A DNA stretch of 21,631 bases from positions 1-21,631 of IMG/VR virus record IMGVR_UViG_3300043470_000435, one strand, 5' to 3'. The notes under the pieces were generated by a model. That model saw nothing but the letters and a program-made list of their open reading frames with translations. It had not been told where the DNA came from and made no database searches. This DNA is from a virus. A program made the position numbers and the translations under genes. Shown here piece by piece: positions 1-6,134 of this stretch. Within the stretch, counting starts at the first letter, position 1, and the number at the start of each line of letters is the position of its first letter.

Positions 1-639
1 AGGAGTGAAATGCTCCGGAAGTTCGAAGTCAACGCTAGTGGTAGCATCGAATACCTCCTTGTTTGACACCACCGTGTATCCGAATCGTGGGGTAAGCGCC
101 ATTTTCACGCCGCTGATGGGGTTGAGGCCCTCGGGCTGCTTGTAGTATTTCAGCTTCACCCTCTTCACGCTCGTTGGATAAACTGTGATGTCGTTTGATA
201 CAACCGCGATTGGGTTATTCTCAGTAGGACGCGATAGGGTGCTACGAAGGATGTACTCTGCCTTTAGCTCGTCGTAAATGAGGTCGATGGGTGTAGAGGT
301 CGTCTGGCCCATAATAAACGTCCCAAAAGTCTTTAATGACATTATACGGGCTAAATCATCGGGCTTCTTGAACACACCGTCAGTCTGACTGATTGATAAC
401 TCCTTAGAGAATACCGCTAGGTCCTCACGAAGCTGCTTGCTCAGCGATAGGTCCCGATGGCCGTCGATGCCACGGCTCTTAGCTGTCGCCGATAGCGAAT
501 TCTTAGAGAATAGGGCATTGAACACGTTCTGTTGGGCCAACGCGGCAAAGGCATTAAAGGTTGAAGGAGTGACGAACCCTCGCTCGTCTTTGTTGGCCAA
601 ATCCTTCAATGTAGAATATACGGTATAGACGCTCGCCAT
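1..639 (-). CDS. structural-type phage protein, unrecognised (3' end cut by window)
   Basis: An open frame of 213 codons starts at ATG 639 and runs off the window start without a stop, so the C-terminus is missing. I do not recognise a family with confidence. The visible part is mostly helical up to about residue 150 and then becomes beta-rich: PRFGYTVVSN lies near residues 184-193, and the visible end reads DFELPEHFTP. It is soluble-looking, with no signal peptide, no membrane segment and no Cys. It is the first gene after a terminator and has its own TAnnTTTG promoter 17 nt upstream. Its place just after scaffold, capsid and a 279-aa protein suggests a head-completion, connector or tail protein, which is inference from gene order only. 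The start is fixed by the promoter, since no in-frame start lies between the box and this ATG. Confidence 0.7.
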   Translation of the reverse strand, partial: MASVYTVYSTLKDLANKDERGFVTPSTFNAFAALAQQNVFNALFSKNSLSATAKSRGIDGHRDLSLSKQLREDLAVFSKELSISQTDGVFKKPDDLARIMSLKTFGTFIMGQTTSTPIDLIYDELKAEYILRSTLSRPTENNPIAVVSNDITVYPTSVKRVKLKYYKQPEGLNPISGVKMALTPRFGYTVVSNKEVFDATTSVDFELPEHFTP

Positions 640-656
640 TATGCTGTGTTTATATG

Positions 657-664
657 CAAATATA
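657..664 (-). promoter_or_regulatory. Bacteroidota-type promoter, -7 box TATATTTG
   Basis: The minus strand reads TATATTTG, a full match to the Bacteroidota TAnnTTTG box, 17 nt before the ATG at 639. It follows the terminator at 671-696 directly. No TTG is seen at the expected -33 distance. The box sits in a longer block (648-670) that recurs almost exactly before the portal gene, and TATAT-TTGC-ATATA in it forms a short dyad. Confidence 0.7.
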
Positions 665-670
665 CCAATA

Positions 671-696
671 AAAAAGGGGCCACTCTCGTAGCCCCC
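671..696 (-). terminator. intrinsic terminator after the 279-aa gene
   Basis: On the minus strand a GGGGC/GCCCC stem, continued inside by a short AC/GT pairing around a TCTC-type loop with one mismatch, is followed by a T run (671-675 on the plus strand is all A). It lies 24 nt past the stop of the 279-aa gene and just before the promoter of the next gene. Confidence 0.75.
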
Positions 697-719
697 ATAT
701 TGTCAAGCAGTTATGCTTT

Positions 720-1559
720 TTATGCCAGCCGCTCAAGCCTGTTAATCACTTCATCGTAAATAGACACTCCCTTTTCGGTCATACAATAACGAGTAAGTAC
801 GTCCGTTGGGTCCTGCCCTGCCGGTGCTGTGATGATAAGACGATTCGTGTCAAACCAGTACATACCGTCGGGACGCTCGCGAATAATCTGAAAGTCAACC
901 GATTGACGGATTGCGGAGCGAATCTTAACCATAGGGTTGTCAAACATCTCAATGAACGCCTTTGGATTGGCCTTAGCCTCACTTAGAAGCTCACGGCGAA
1001 TCTCCTGATTGCGCTGCTCGATATTAACGCCTAGGTACATAGCCACAGGTAGAAGCTCGTCGATGCTCTTGTCGCGTACCATAGATATGGCGTCGTGCAT
1101 TAGGAACTCCTTATCGAGGTCATCCTCGGCAGTCTTGTGGGTGTCTATTACAAAGAACACACTACCACCGTTAGCAATGTTGTCGGGATGTACGTCGAGG
1201 TAATCCTGAAGGTTTGGCTTGCTTGGTGGAACGGATAGTAAACCATCGCGGAAGACGATATGGTCGCGCATAGCGTTAACTGATTGCTCATCAACATAAA
1301 CCGATGGCTCGTTGGGGCAATAACGAATAGCCCTGACGGTATCCTTTGTTGGGTCGTAGATGGTGATATTGTTCTGATTCATCTTGAACCAGATGCCTCC
1401 CCCTGAAGTTATGGAGTAGACTTTTTGTTTGCGACCATCTTTTTGTTTCTCCATCTGACGCTTAGGTCGGTATGATGATGCAGCGGGTGCGGGTACTGCG
1501 GTAGGGTTTTCTGGGGCTCCGAGGATAGCTTCCTCTCGGCTGATTGTTGGACGTGCCAT
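720..1559 (-). CDS. putative virion-associated protein following the capsid gene (279 aa), unrecognised
   Basis: The protein has 279 residues and starts at ATG 1559. The first ~45 residues are low complexity (Ala/Pro run, then a basic Lys/Arg/Gln stretch). The middle is beta-rich with TSGGGIWFKM and IRYCPNEPSVYVDEQ. From about residue 140 it is helical, with LLPVAMYLGVN, FDNPMVKIRSAIRQSVDF and an acidic/aromatic DGMYWFDTNR near residue 236. There is no signal peptide or membrane helix. It sits downstream of the major capsid gene, beyond a hairpin at 1593-1614, and no convincing promoter lies between, so some read-through from the capsid unit is likely. A head decoration, head-closure or neck protein is plausible from position alone. 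I would not name a function. Confidence 0.8.
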   Translation of the reverse strand: MARPTISREEAILGAPENPTAVPAPAASSYRPKRQMEKQKDGRKQKVYSITSGGGIWFKMNQNNITIYDPTKDTVRAIRYCPNEPSVYVDEQSVNAMRDHIVFRDGLLSVPPSKPNLQDYLDVHPDNIANGGSVFFVIDTHKTAEDDLDKEFLMHDAISMVRDKSIDELLPVAMYLGVNIEQRNQEIRRELLSEAKANPKAFIEMFDNPMVKIRSAIRQSVDFQIIRERPDGMYWFDTNRLIITAPAGQDPTDVLTRYCMTEKGVSIYDEVINRLERLA

Positions 1560-1580
1560 ATTGAATATAATTGAAAAATT

Positions 1581-1614
1581 AAAAAAGGGGTGAAGGGGGC
1601 CCGAAGACCCCCCT
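1581..1614 (-). terminator. intrinsic terminator after the major capsid gene
   Basis: The minus strand forms a nine-pair stem, AGGGGGGTC with GGCCCCCTT, closed by a TTCG tetraloop, followed after a CACCCC interval by six T. It lies between the capsid stop and the 279-aa gene. As the next gene has no clear promoter, it may attenuate rather than fully stop transcription, a common way to keep capsid message in excess. Confidence 0.7.
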
Positions 1615-1632
1615 GTCCCTTAAACCTAATGA

Positions 1633-2973
1633 TTAGGCCTTCTTAAGAAGTACGTGGCGGTTAGCACCACGAACACAAAGAGCGATTTCAGATAGGTAGT
1701 TGAACTGAACCAAGTCTTTGGTGTCGTTCGATGCTCCCATAAATGAACCAGTCAACCAGTGGTGCATCTCGCGGCTTACACCGTTAGTTGCTTTGTAGTT
1801 GATTTCCAATGAAGGATTGCGGTCGCCCGACTTGGGGTCAACTACAGTAGCCATTGGGATAGCAACTCCAGCGAAGTTAGCGTTAGCCAACAACGTGGGG
1901 TCGTTCAGAAGCTTCCAATCGTGCTTGTGGAAGGTATACCCACCACGTCCGAATGATTTAAAGCCAAGCTTGATAGCCATATCAGCACTGTTACTGAATG
2001 CACCGAATTGCGTAGCAACTCCAGCAGTCAATGAGTTACCTACTCCCTTAGCGACTAAGTCGTCAAGCAATAGGTCCTGAGTGCGGTCAACGTAAAGGGC
2101 GTATTCAGAAGAAGCGCCTTGCTTGTCAAGCTCCTTGATGATAAGGTCAAGGTCAGATAGCTCAGTGATGTAACCGTTGGTAACCAAACCACGATTCTCA
2201 ATGGCGGCGAAGTAACCTTCAGAACCGTCGATTGATACGTTGCCGGTGTTGGTAACCTTCTGGCCCAACAACATCATCATCTCACGCTTGTCGAGGAAAC
2301 GCTGACGAGTGTCGGCCTCACCTTTCATAAACCAGCGGTAGTCGCCATTGCCTAGGTCAATCCATCCAAGGTTCGTAGCTTGAGAGCCAGTCACTTTGAA
2401 GATTTCCTTAACAATCATATATGGGTTGGTACGCTTAACCACGTTAGACTCGAGGTACTCGGTCGGTTGGTCAGTTCCCTGTCCGAACAAGTTACCGATA
2501 ATCGGAAGCTCGTAAGTACCAGCAACGATTGCGGTAAGGTTAGCGTCCAATAGGTTAGCAACGGTGAAGCTAGTAGTGCCGGTGATGGCAGTAACGATAG
2601 CACGCTCCTTGCCGCCCAATAGAACGACGTCATTCAAGCGAACAACAACAGCTTGTCCTCCGAGGGCGATAACCATCGTTTTTCCAGCAGTTGTGTCAGA
2701 AGCAAGAACAACCTTTTGGTTTTGGTGGAGGCGAACCTCTTCCCACCACTGAACTTGGTCAGCAGTACCTGCGCTCTTAACGGCTCCTACCATCTGTAGG
2801 AATCCTGTGATACCCTGAGCTCCGAAAGCCTTTACAAGGGCGTCGCGGTTGTCGGGTTTGTTGATTTCGTTAAAGTAGTCACCTAGGGCAACGTATTTAG
2901 CGGGGTCAAGACGCTTTACAGCGTTAGCTCCAGTGAAAAAAGTTCCAGCGGTAGCTGATGTCATATTTGCCAT
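1633..2973 (-). CDS. major capsid protein (HK97-fold type, putative)
   Basis: The 446-residue product is the likely main shell subunit of the head. Its size, its place right after an acidic scaffold-like gene and its strong terminator all fit. The N-terminal arm is rich in Ala/Thr/Gly, followed by a helix-rich region with DALVKAFGAQGITGFLQMVG near residues 43-62 and a VQWWEEVRLHQ motif near residue 73. Residues ~95-150 look like an inserted beta domain (VVVRLNDVVLLGGKERAIV). The C-terminal part contains GFKSFGRGGYTFHKHDW, HHWLTGSF and NYLSEIALCVRGANRHVLL. This pattern recalls capsid proteins of Crassvirales-like and uncultured aquatic Bacteroidota phages; that is recollection, not a search. 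There is no separate protease gene nearby and no obvious N-terminal delta domain, so head maturation may not involve cleavage. It starts at ATG 2973, 27 nt after the scaffold stop, without an SD site, and is probably co-transcribed with the scaffold. Confidence 0.78.
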   Translation of the reverse strand: MANMTSATAGTFFTGANAVKRLDPAKYVALGDYFNEINKPDNRDALVKAFGAQGITGFLQMVGAVKSAGTADQVQWWEEVRLHQNQKVVLASDTTAGKTMVIALGGQAVVVRLNDVVLLGGKERAIVTAITGTTSFTVANLLDANLTAIVAGTYELPIIGNLFGQGTDQPTEYLESNVVKRTNPYMIVKEIFKVTGSQATNLGWIDLGNGDYRWFMKGEADTRQRFLDKREMMMLLGQKVTNTGNVSIDGSEGYFAAIENRGLVTNGYITELSDLDLIIKELDKQGASSEYALYVDRTQDLLLDDLVAKGVGNSLTAGVATQFGAFSNSADMAIKLGFKSFGRGGYTFHKHDWKLLNDPTLLANANFAGVAIPMATVVDPKSGDRNPSLEINYKATNGVSREMHHWLTGSFMGASNDTKDLVQFNYLSEIALCVRGANRHVLLKKA

Positions 2974-3000
2974 TTTAAAAGTGTTTTAGGCGTTATGTTT

Positions 3001-4173
3001 TTAGAATCTAAATCTCATCATTGAGTCAGACTCTCCGATGATTTGGCGAAGCTGCTCCTCTATGTTGCCCCCTGGCTGTACGTTACCTACGTTAGGTGTA
3101 TTCACCTTCACGTTTGCTGCGGTTTCCACAACCCGTCGTTGTCCATCGCTCATACCTTGCTGATAAACGGCCTTGACAATTTCGTCAATGTTATCAACTA
3201 CGGTTCTGTGCATATTGAACGTCTCGTGGTTCCAGTTGCCATCGCGGTCTACGTACTGGTCAAAGTAGCTCTCTAGATTAGCGTTTTTGGTTTTGAGTGA
3301 TTCACGATACCGGTCACCTAGTCCGAAAGTAAAGGTCTTGTCTCCGGAGAGTTCAAAATCAATACCGTCAAGCGCATCGGCTTCCTGTCTCATAGTATTC
3401 ACCCACTGCTCGTCAACAAACGATTCAGCCTTCTGCTCCTTCTCAATGGCCCTTTCGACCGGTTTGAGATAGTTGCTTCGTAGCACATCAATTTGCTTTC
3501 TTGCGCTACCTGCGTCGATTTTTAGCTGAAGGGTAGCCATCTTCTGCTCTCTCTCGTCTAAGAATTCACTGTCGGTCTTGTATTTCGCCGATACAAGCAT
3601 TTCAATGTCATCTCTTGACAAGTCGGGAAAGTCGTTCTGCATCTGGAGCTTCACCACCGACAAATCGTCCATTTCAGACGGGTTGATGGATTGATATAGG
3701 AACCAATCCTGTGGGTCGCGGCCAGTTTCTTGAACAAACCTCAGAATAGGCTCAAGCCTTTCATCAATCGTCGCTGGTTGTTCTAAACGTGCGAGGATGC
3801 TATCCAAGTCAAGACCTACCTGCTCTTGCAGATAAGAATTGACGAACTGGTTAACCTCCTCGTCCGTGAGTTCGTCGTTGGATGACTGTACGTCCTCCGT
3901 GTCCTGCTGGCGGTATACGTACCTGTTGTCGTCGACCTGCTCGGTTACATCTTCTAAGGATGTCTCCTGGGTCTCCGTTACTTCAGGTACGCTGGGCTCA
4001 GCGAAAGAACTTTCGTTGCTATTTTCGGTGGCAACGTCACCGTTTTCGTTATCAAACTCGACGATAGTCGGTTCGAACTGTGGGTGGTCCTGTGAAGGCT
4101 CTGCGGGTTGGTCAACAATGTTGAGCCCCATATCCTTCACTAAGTCCTCTAGGGATGAGATTCCATCTGCCAT
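3001..4173 (-). CDS. putative head scaffolding protein
   Basis: The protein has 390 residues. The first ~115 are strongly acidic and low complexity (runs of Asp, Glu, Ser, Thr, Gln), as in many phage scaffold N-termini. The middle (about 115-260) is helical and charged, with NPSEMDDLSVVKLQMQNDF and coiled-coil-like EREQKMATLQLKIDAGSAR. The C-terminus is Gln/Asn/Gly-rich (NVGNVQPGGNIEEQLRQ) and ends in a small basic tail, MRFRF; scaffolds usually bind the capsid protein through a short basic C-terminal helix. It lies directly before the major capsid gene, the classical scaffold position. No protease signature is visible. It starts at ATG 4173, about 24 nt after a TAATTTTG box, making it the first gene of the head operon. 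The role is inferred from composition and position. Confidence 0.6.
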   Translation of the reverse strand: MADGISSLEDLVKDMGLNIVDQPAEPSQDHPQFEPTIVEFDNENGDVATENSNESSFAEPSVPEVTETQETSLEDVTEQVDDNRYVYRQQDTEDVQSSNDELTDEEVNQFVNSYLQEQVGLDLDSILARLEQPATIDERLEPILRFVQETGRDPQDWFLYQSINPSEMDDLSVVKLQMQNDFPDLSRDDIEMLVSAKYKTDSEFLDEREQKMATLQLKIDAGSARKQIDVLRSNYLKPVERAIEKEQKAESFVDEQWVNTMRQEADALDGIDFELSGDKTFTFGLGDRYRESLKTKNANLESYFDQYVDRDGNWNHETFNMHRTVVDNIDEIVKAVYQQGMSDGQRRVVETAANVKVNTPNVGNVQPGGNIEEQLRQIIGESDSMMRFRF

Positions 4174-4197
4174 AATAAGTTGAATTAAAGTTCCTTA

Positions 4198-4205
4198 CAA
4201 AATTA
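4198..4205 (-). promoter_or_regulatory. promoter of the scaffold-capsid unit, -7 box TAATTTTG
   Basis: The minus strand reads TAATTTTG, matching TAnnTTTG, 24 nt before the scaffold ATG at 4173. The expected -33 position reads CTTTTA, a weak element. It is arranged back to back with the plus-strand promoter at 4228-4259, and the two upstream elements nearly touch. Confidence 0.6.
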
Positions 4206-4227
4206 TCTCTACTATTTAGCGTAAAAG

Positions 4228-4259
4228 TTTGCACAATCGAAAACTAATAGATACTTTTG
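4228..4259 (+). promoter_or_regulatory. promoter of the plus-strand moron, TTTG-N20-TACTTTTG
   Basis: The plus strand has TTTG at 4228-4231, a 20-nt spacer, and TACTTTTG at 4252-4259. This is the only promoter in the window with both Bacteroidota elements (-33 TTTG and -7 TAnnTTTG) at standard spacing. The ATG follows 18 nt later. It looks readable by the unmodified host sigma factor. Confidence 0.8.
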
Positions 4260-4277
4260 GGTAAATAATTAAATCTA

Positions 4278-4598
4278 ATGAATATGAAAAACACTCTTTT
4301 TATCGCCTTAGTAGCCCTGTCCACTTCTGTTTTTGCTCAAGAAGCCCCGTCGTTCCTAAAAGAATTCAACTACACCGTAGAGACTTGCTTAAGCTCTGAA
4401 GGTATTGAGTTTGAATACTTTGAGGTGAAAGACGAGCAGTACAAAGAACTCAAGAATGTAATCAACAAACTAAACCGTCGTCGCTTTGTTCGGGTGGATA
4501 AGTCTGGGATGCTTATCACTAAGCGTTACGTGGACCAATGGACCGTTATGACCTTCAGCGGGTTTGGGTTCAAACGAATCAGTGTATTCCAAGAATAA
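4278..4598 (+). CDS. small exported protein of unknown function, moron gene
   Basis: This is the only plus-strand gene in the window. The 106-residue product starts with a clear signal peptide: a Lys-containing n-region, hydrophobic LFIALVALSTSV, and a flavobacterial-style FAQ cleavage site, predicted to release a mature protein of about 85 residues that begins EAPSF. The mature part mixes acidic (FEYFEVKDEQYKEL) and basic (NKLNRRRFVRVDK) stretches, has one Cys and shows no membrane helix or known motif. It has its own two-element promoter and a hairpin terminator just past the stop. An independently expressed gene facing against the surrounding structural genes is the definition of a phage moron. 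A periplasmic or secreted role such as superinfection exclusion or host-envelope change is inference. ATG 4284 is an equally good start and would leave a more standard signal peptide. Confidence 0.85.
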   Translation: MNMKNTLFIALVALSTSVFAQEAPSFLKEFNYTVETCLSSEGIEFEYFEVKDEQYKELKNVINKLNRRRFVRVDKSGMLITKRYVDQWTVMTFSGFGFKRISVFQE

Positions 4599-4600
4599 GA

Positions 4601-4630
4601 AAGGGGGCAATAGCCCCCTTCTTTGTTTTA
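4601..4630. terminator. bidirectional terminator between convergent genes
   Basis: An eight-pair stem (AAGGGGGC with GCCCCCTT, loop AATA) has a T-rich tract on its plus-strand side (CTTTGTTTT) and, read on the minus strand, TTCTTATTCTT. It begins 2 nt after the stop of the plus-strand gene and about 14 nt past the stop of the 96-aa minus-strand gene, so it can insulate both. Confidence 0.8.
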
Positions 4631-4643
4631 CAGCCTAACTGTA

Positions 4644-4934
4644 TTACTTCTTAGGCTTTCTGTATTCAGCCGTTGAGATACCTTGAGTTCCTCCTTCTAC
4701 CTTCTTGTAGAACGCAGGTACTGCCATAGCCTTAGTGTACTGCTCAGGATTAGCCTCCATACGCTTTCTCTGGTCAATTTCATTTTGACGACGAGTAGAG
4801 TTAGCCTTTTCTTGCTGCTCCTCACGCTTCTTCTGCTTGTTTAATTCGTAAGCAGAAACCTGCTTCTTAGCGAGGTCTTTATCTTTTTTCTTGGCATCAA
4901 TGGGACCGCCCATTTCGTATTTCCTAGCTTTCAT
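4644..4934 (-). CDS. small highly charged protein, unknown function (96 aa)
   Basis: The 96-residue product is very rich in Lys, Glu, Gln and Arg. An N-terminal KARKYEMGGPID motif leads into a probable single long helix of about residues 14-60 (KKKDKDLAKKQVSAYELNK and on), and it ends in Gly/Lys-rich sequence (YRKPKK). There is no Cys, signal peptide or membrane segment. I do not recognise a named family. Short proteins with a similar KYExGG start occur near structural genes in other phages, which is recollection only. It is preceded by its own TATATTTG box at 4952-4959 and followed by the bidirectional terminator, so it can be expressed alone as well as by read-through. Nucleic acid or capsid binding would fit its charge but is not shown. 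Confidence 0.75.
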   Translation of the reverse strand: MKARKYEMGGPIDAKKKDKDLAKKQVSAYELNKQKKREEQQEKANSTRRQNEIDQRKRMEANPEQYTKAMAVPAFYKKVEGGTQGISTAEYRKPKK

Positions 4935-4951
4935 CTTTTTAAAACTTTACA

Positions 4952-4959
4952 CAAATATA
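4952..4959 (-). promoter_or_regulatory. promoter for the 96-aa gene, -7 box TATATTTG
   Basis: The minus strand reads TATATTTG 17 nt before the ATG at 4934, within the 37-nt gap that follows the stop of the 94-aa gene. No -33 TTG is seen at proper spacing. Confidence 0.6.
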
Positions 4960-4971
4960 TGAATCAATGGG

Positions 4972-5256
4972 TCACCATTTTTCGCGGTTAGCCCAATACG
5001 CCGCGCTCATCTTACCCTTGGCGATATTCTTAGCGTGACGTGCCTTAAAGCTGGCACGCTTCTTAGCACGTGCAGCCGTTGGGTTGCTCTCGGTGACCGT
5101 ATCGGCACCCTGCTCTCCGAAGCGTATAAGCTTTGTCTTGTTACCATCCTTGGCTAGGACGATATGCGACTTCTTAGGATTCGATGGTGTGCTCTTGGGC
5201 TTATTAACGCCGGCTAGGCCGTGCTTCTTAATAAGGTTCTTAACTCTTTCTTCCAT
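4972..5256 (-). CDS. small very basic conserved phage protein (94 aa)
   Basis: The protein has 94 residues. It starts with a short helix (VKNLIKKHGLAGVNKPK), then a small beta region (SHIVLAKDGNKTKLIRFGEQG), and ends in the basic block KRASFKARHAKNIAKGKMSA followed by an aromatic tail (AYWANREKW). I recognise this C-terminal block as common in small proteins of marine and aquatic tailed phages; its function is unknown to me, and I leave the domain number open. The charge suggests nucleic acid binding or packaging with DNA. The ATG at 5256 overlaps the TGA of the preceding gene (TGATG), a stop-start coupling signal, and this decides the start against GTG 5259, one codon earlier. Confidence 0.85.
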   Translation of the reverse strand: MEERVKNLIKKHGLAGVNKPKSTPSNPKKSHIVLAKDGNKTKLIRFGEQGADTVTESNPTAARAKKRASFKARHAKNIAKGKMSAAYWANREKW

Positions 5257-5618
5257 CACTGCTCAAATAATACGAAGAATACAAATCTGCCCCATAAATA
5301 TATAGCGACTCCAGTACGCCACTGGTCGTTTACCTTATCAACGGCAGCCTTAGGCTCTAAAAGGGCTTTGCGTAAGGTCTCTGTGGTTCTGATGTTCTCA
5401 GTAGCAAGAGAGTCGGCAACAGACTTCATACCACGATAGTCTACGCTTAAAGAGTCAATCTCTTTCTTTAGCCTGACAAACTTGCTGTTCATCGCCGCTG
5501 CTTGAGACAACTTAAGCACGACTACCGTATCACTCCCCTCCACCCGTTGAATCGGGTAGGATTGCGAGTACGTCAAATGGCACAGCAGTAGGCTGCACAT
5601 TAATAGCAACGATTTCAT
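5256..5618 (-). CDS. putative outer-membrane-side spanin (o-spanin or unimolecular spanin)
   Basis: The 120-residue product starts with a signal sequence, MKSLLLMCSLLLCHLTYSQ, that has two Cys in the hydrophobic core and a flavobacterial YSQ end. A charged, coiled-coil-like region follows (about residues 38-88, e.g. FVRLKKEIDSLSVDYRG), and then a hydrophobic C-terminus (about 103-120, GVAIYLWGRFVFFVLFEQ). Its first 89 nt lie inside the end of the upstream gene in another frame, the arrangement of Rz/Rz1 spanin pairs. Signal/Cys end plus coil plus C-terminal hydrophobic segment also matches unimolecular spanins such as T1 gp11. Neither Cys sits in a canonical lipobox, which is a weakness. If the call is right, it joins inner and outer membranes at the last step of lysis. 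It could instead be an ordinary exported protein. Confidence 0.5.
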   Translation of the reverse strand: MKSLLLMCSLLLCHLTYSQSYPIQRVEGSDTVVVLKLSQAAAMNSKFVRLKKEIDSLSVDYRGMKSVADSLATENIRTTETLRKALLEPKAAVDKVNDQWRTGVAIYLWGRFVFFVLFEQ

Positions 5619-5886
5619 CTTGCATTATTTTAACTTGTTCAATAAGGGCTACTTTCTCTTCCTCTAAGGTTGTGATGGTGGCCTTCATTTCTTTTACTTC
5701 AGCAACAATTAGATTGTCTGCATTCCTTGATACAGATGCAGCTTTTTGCATTGTCTTGTTAGACTTCTCAATCATTAGGTCAATCTCGCTGACCTCTACC
5801 ATCTTCGGCTTTTGAGCATTTAAAATCCCCACAACAATTAAAACGATTAGCAAAACGATTGCTGCCTTGATGGTATTGCTTTTCAT
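5530..5886 (-). CDS. putative inner-membrane spanin (Rz-like) with coiled coil
   Basis: The protein has 118 residues. An N-terminal membrane helix at about residues 7-24 (IKAAIVLLIVLIVVGIL) has only a few residues before it, so the rest should face the periplasm. A long coiled coil follows at about residues 30-95 (e.g. VKEMKATITTLEEEKVALIE), and the tail is Pro/Gly-rich. This is the layout of Rz-type i-spanins, and the next gene, whose product has a signal peptide, begins within its last 30 codons in a different frame, as with Rz/Rz1. The ATG at 5886 overlaps the stop of the previous gene (ATGA). There is no direct sequence identity to a named Rz family that I can state; the call rests on architecture and context. 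An alternative is a structural coiled-coil membrane protein. Confidence 0.5.
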   Translation of the reverse strand: MKSNTIKAAIVLLIVLIVVGILNAQKPKMVEVSEIDLMIEKSNKTMQKAASVSRNADNLIVAEVKEMKATITTLEEEKVALIEQVKIMQDEIVAINVQPTAVPFDVLAILPDSTGGGE

Positions 5887-6134
5887 CGTGTTTGAATTAA
5901 CATTTCGTTTTTAGCGCTTGTGTAGGCCAATGCTGAATCTAACTTCCTTACGTGCTCTGTGTACTTCTCTACCTTAACCTCAAGCTCGCCCACTCTTGTA
6001 TGACAACGCTCATCGGTTGTAGAGTTGCTCATCTTCTGGTCAACGTATAGATATCCTACGGCTGCAAGTGCAATAAACGCAATGGCTGCGGTAGGGTTCT
6101 TTTGGAACTGCTCGAAGTTAACAGGCATTTTCAT
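5883..6134 (-). CDS. small membrane-anchored coiled-coil protein (83 aa), probable lysis cluster member
   Basis: The 83-residue product has a short polar N-terminus (MKMPVNFEQFQKNP), one membrane helix at about residues 14-31 (TAAIAFIALAAVGYLYV), a single Cys at about residue 44, and a C-terminal helical region (VGELEVKVEKYTEHVRKLDS) that may form a coiled coil. It is joined by ATGA overlaps to both the holin-like gene before it and the Rz-like gene after it. It could be an i-spanin, an antiholin-like partner or a further membrane protein of the lysis cluster; the sequence does not decide. I recall similar short proteins beside holin-like genes in Bacteroidota phages, but could not verify this. 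Translation is probably coupled to the holin-like gene. Confidence 0.7.
   Translation of the reverse strand: MKMPVNFEQFQKNPTAAIAFIALAAVGYLYVDQKMSNSTTDERCHTRVGELEVKVEKYTEHVRKLDSALAYTSAKNEMLIQTR

Noticed and set aside
3839-4183. 114-codon plus-strand open frame opposite the scaffold N-terminus
   Set aside because: It is antisense to an acidic low-complexity coding region, has Ser/Thr-rich content typical of reverse-frame artefacts, and no promoter faces it.
4212-4250. Possible operator dyad between the divergent promoters (CTATT/AATAG and AGTTT/AAACT)
   Set aside because: Arms are only five bases, spaced unevenly (the right arms are contiguous, the left are 9 nt apart), and expected by chance in A/T-rich DNA.
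5257-5259. GTG start one codon before ATG 5256 for the 94-aa basic protein
   Set aside because: ATG 5256 makes a standard TGATG coupling with the upstream stop.
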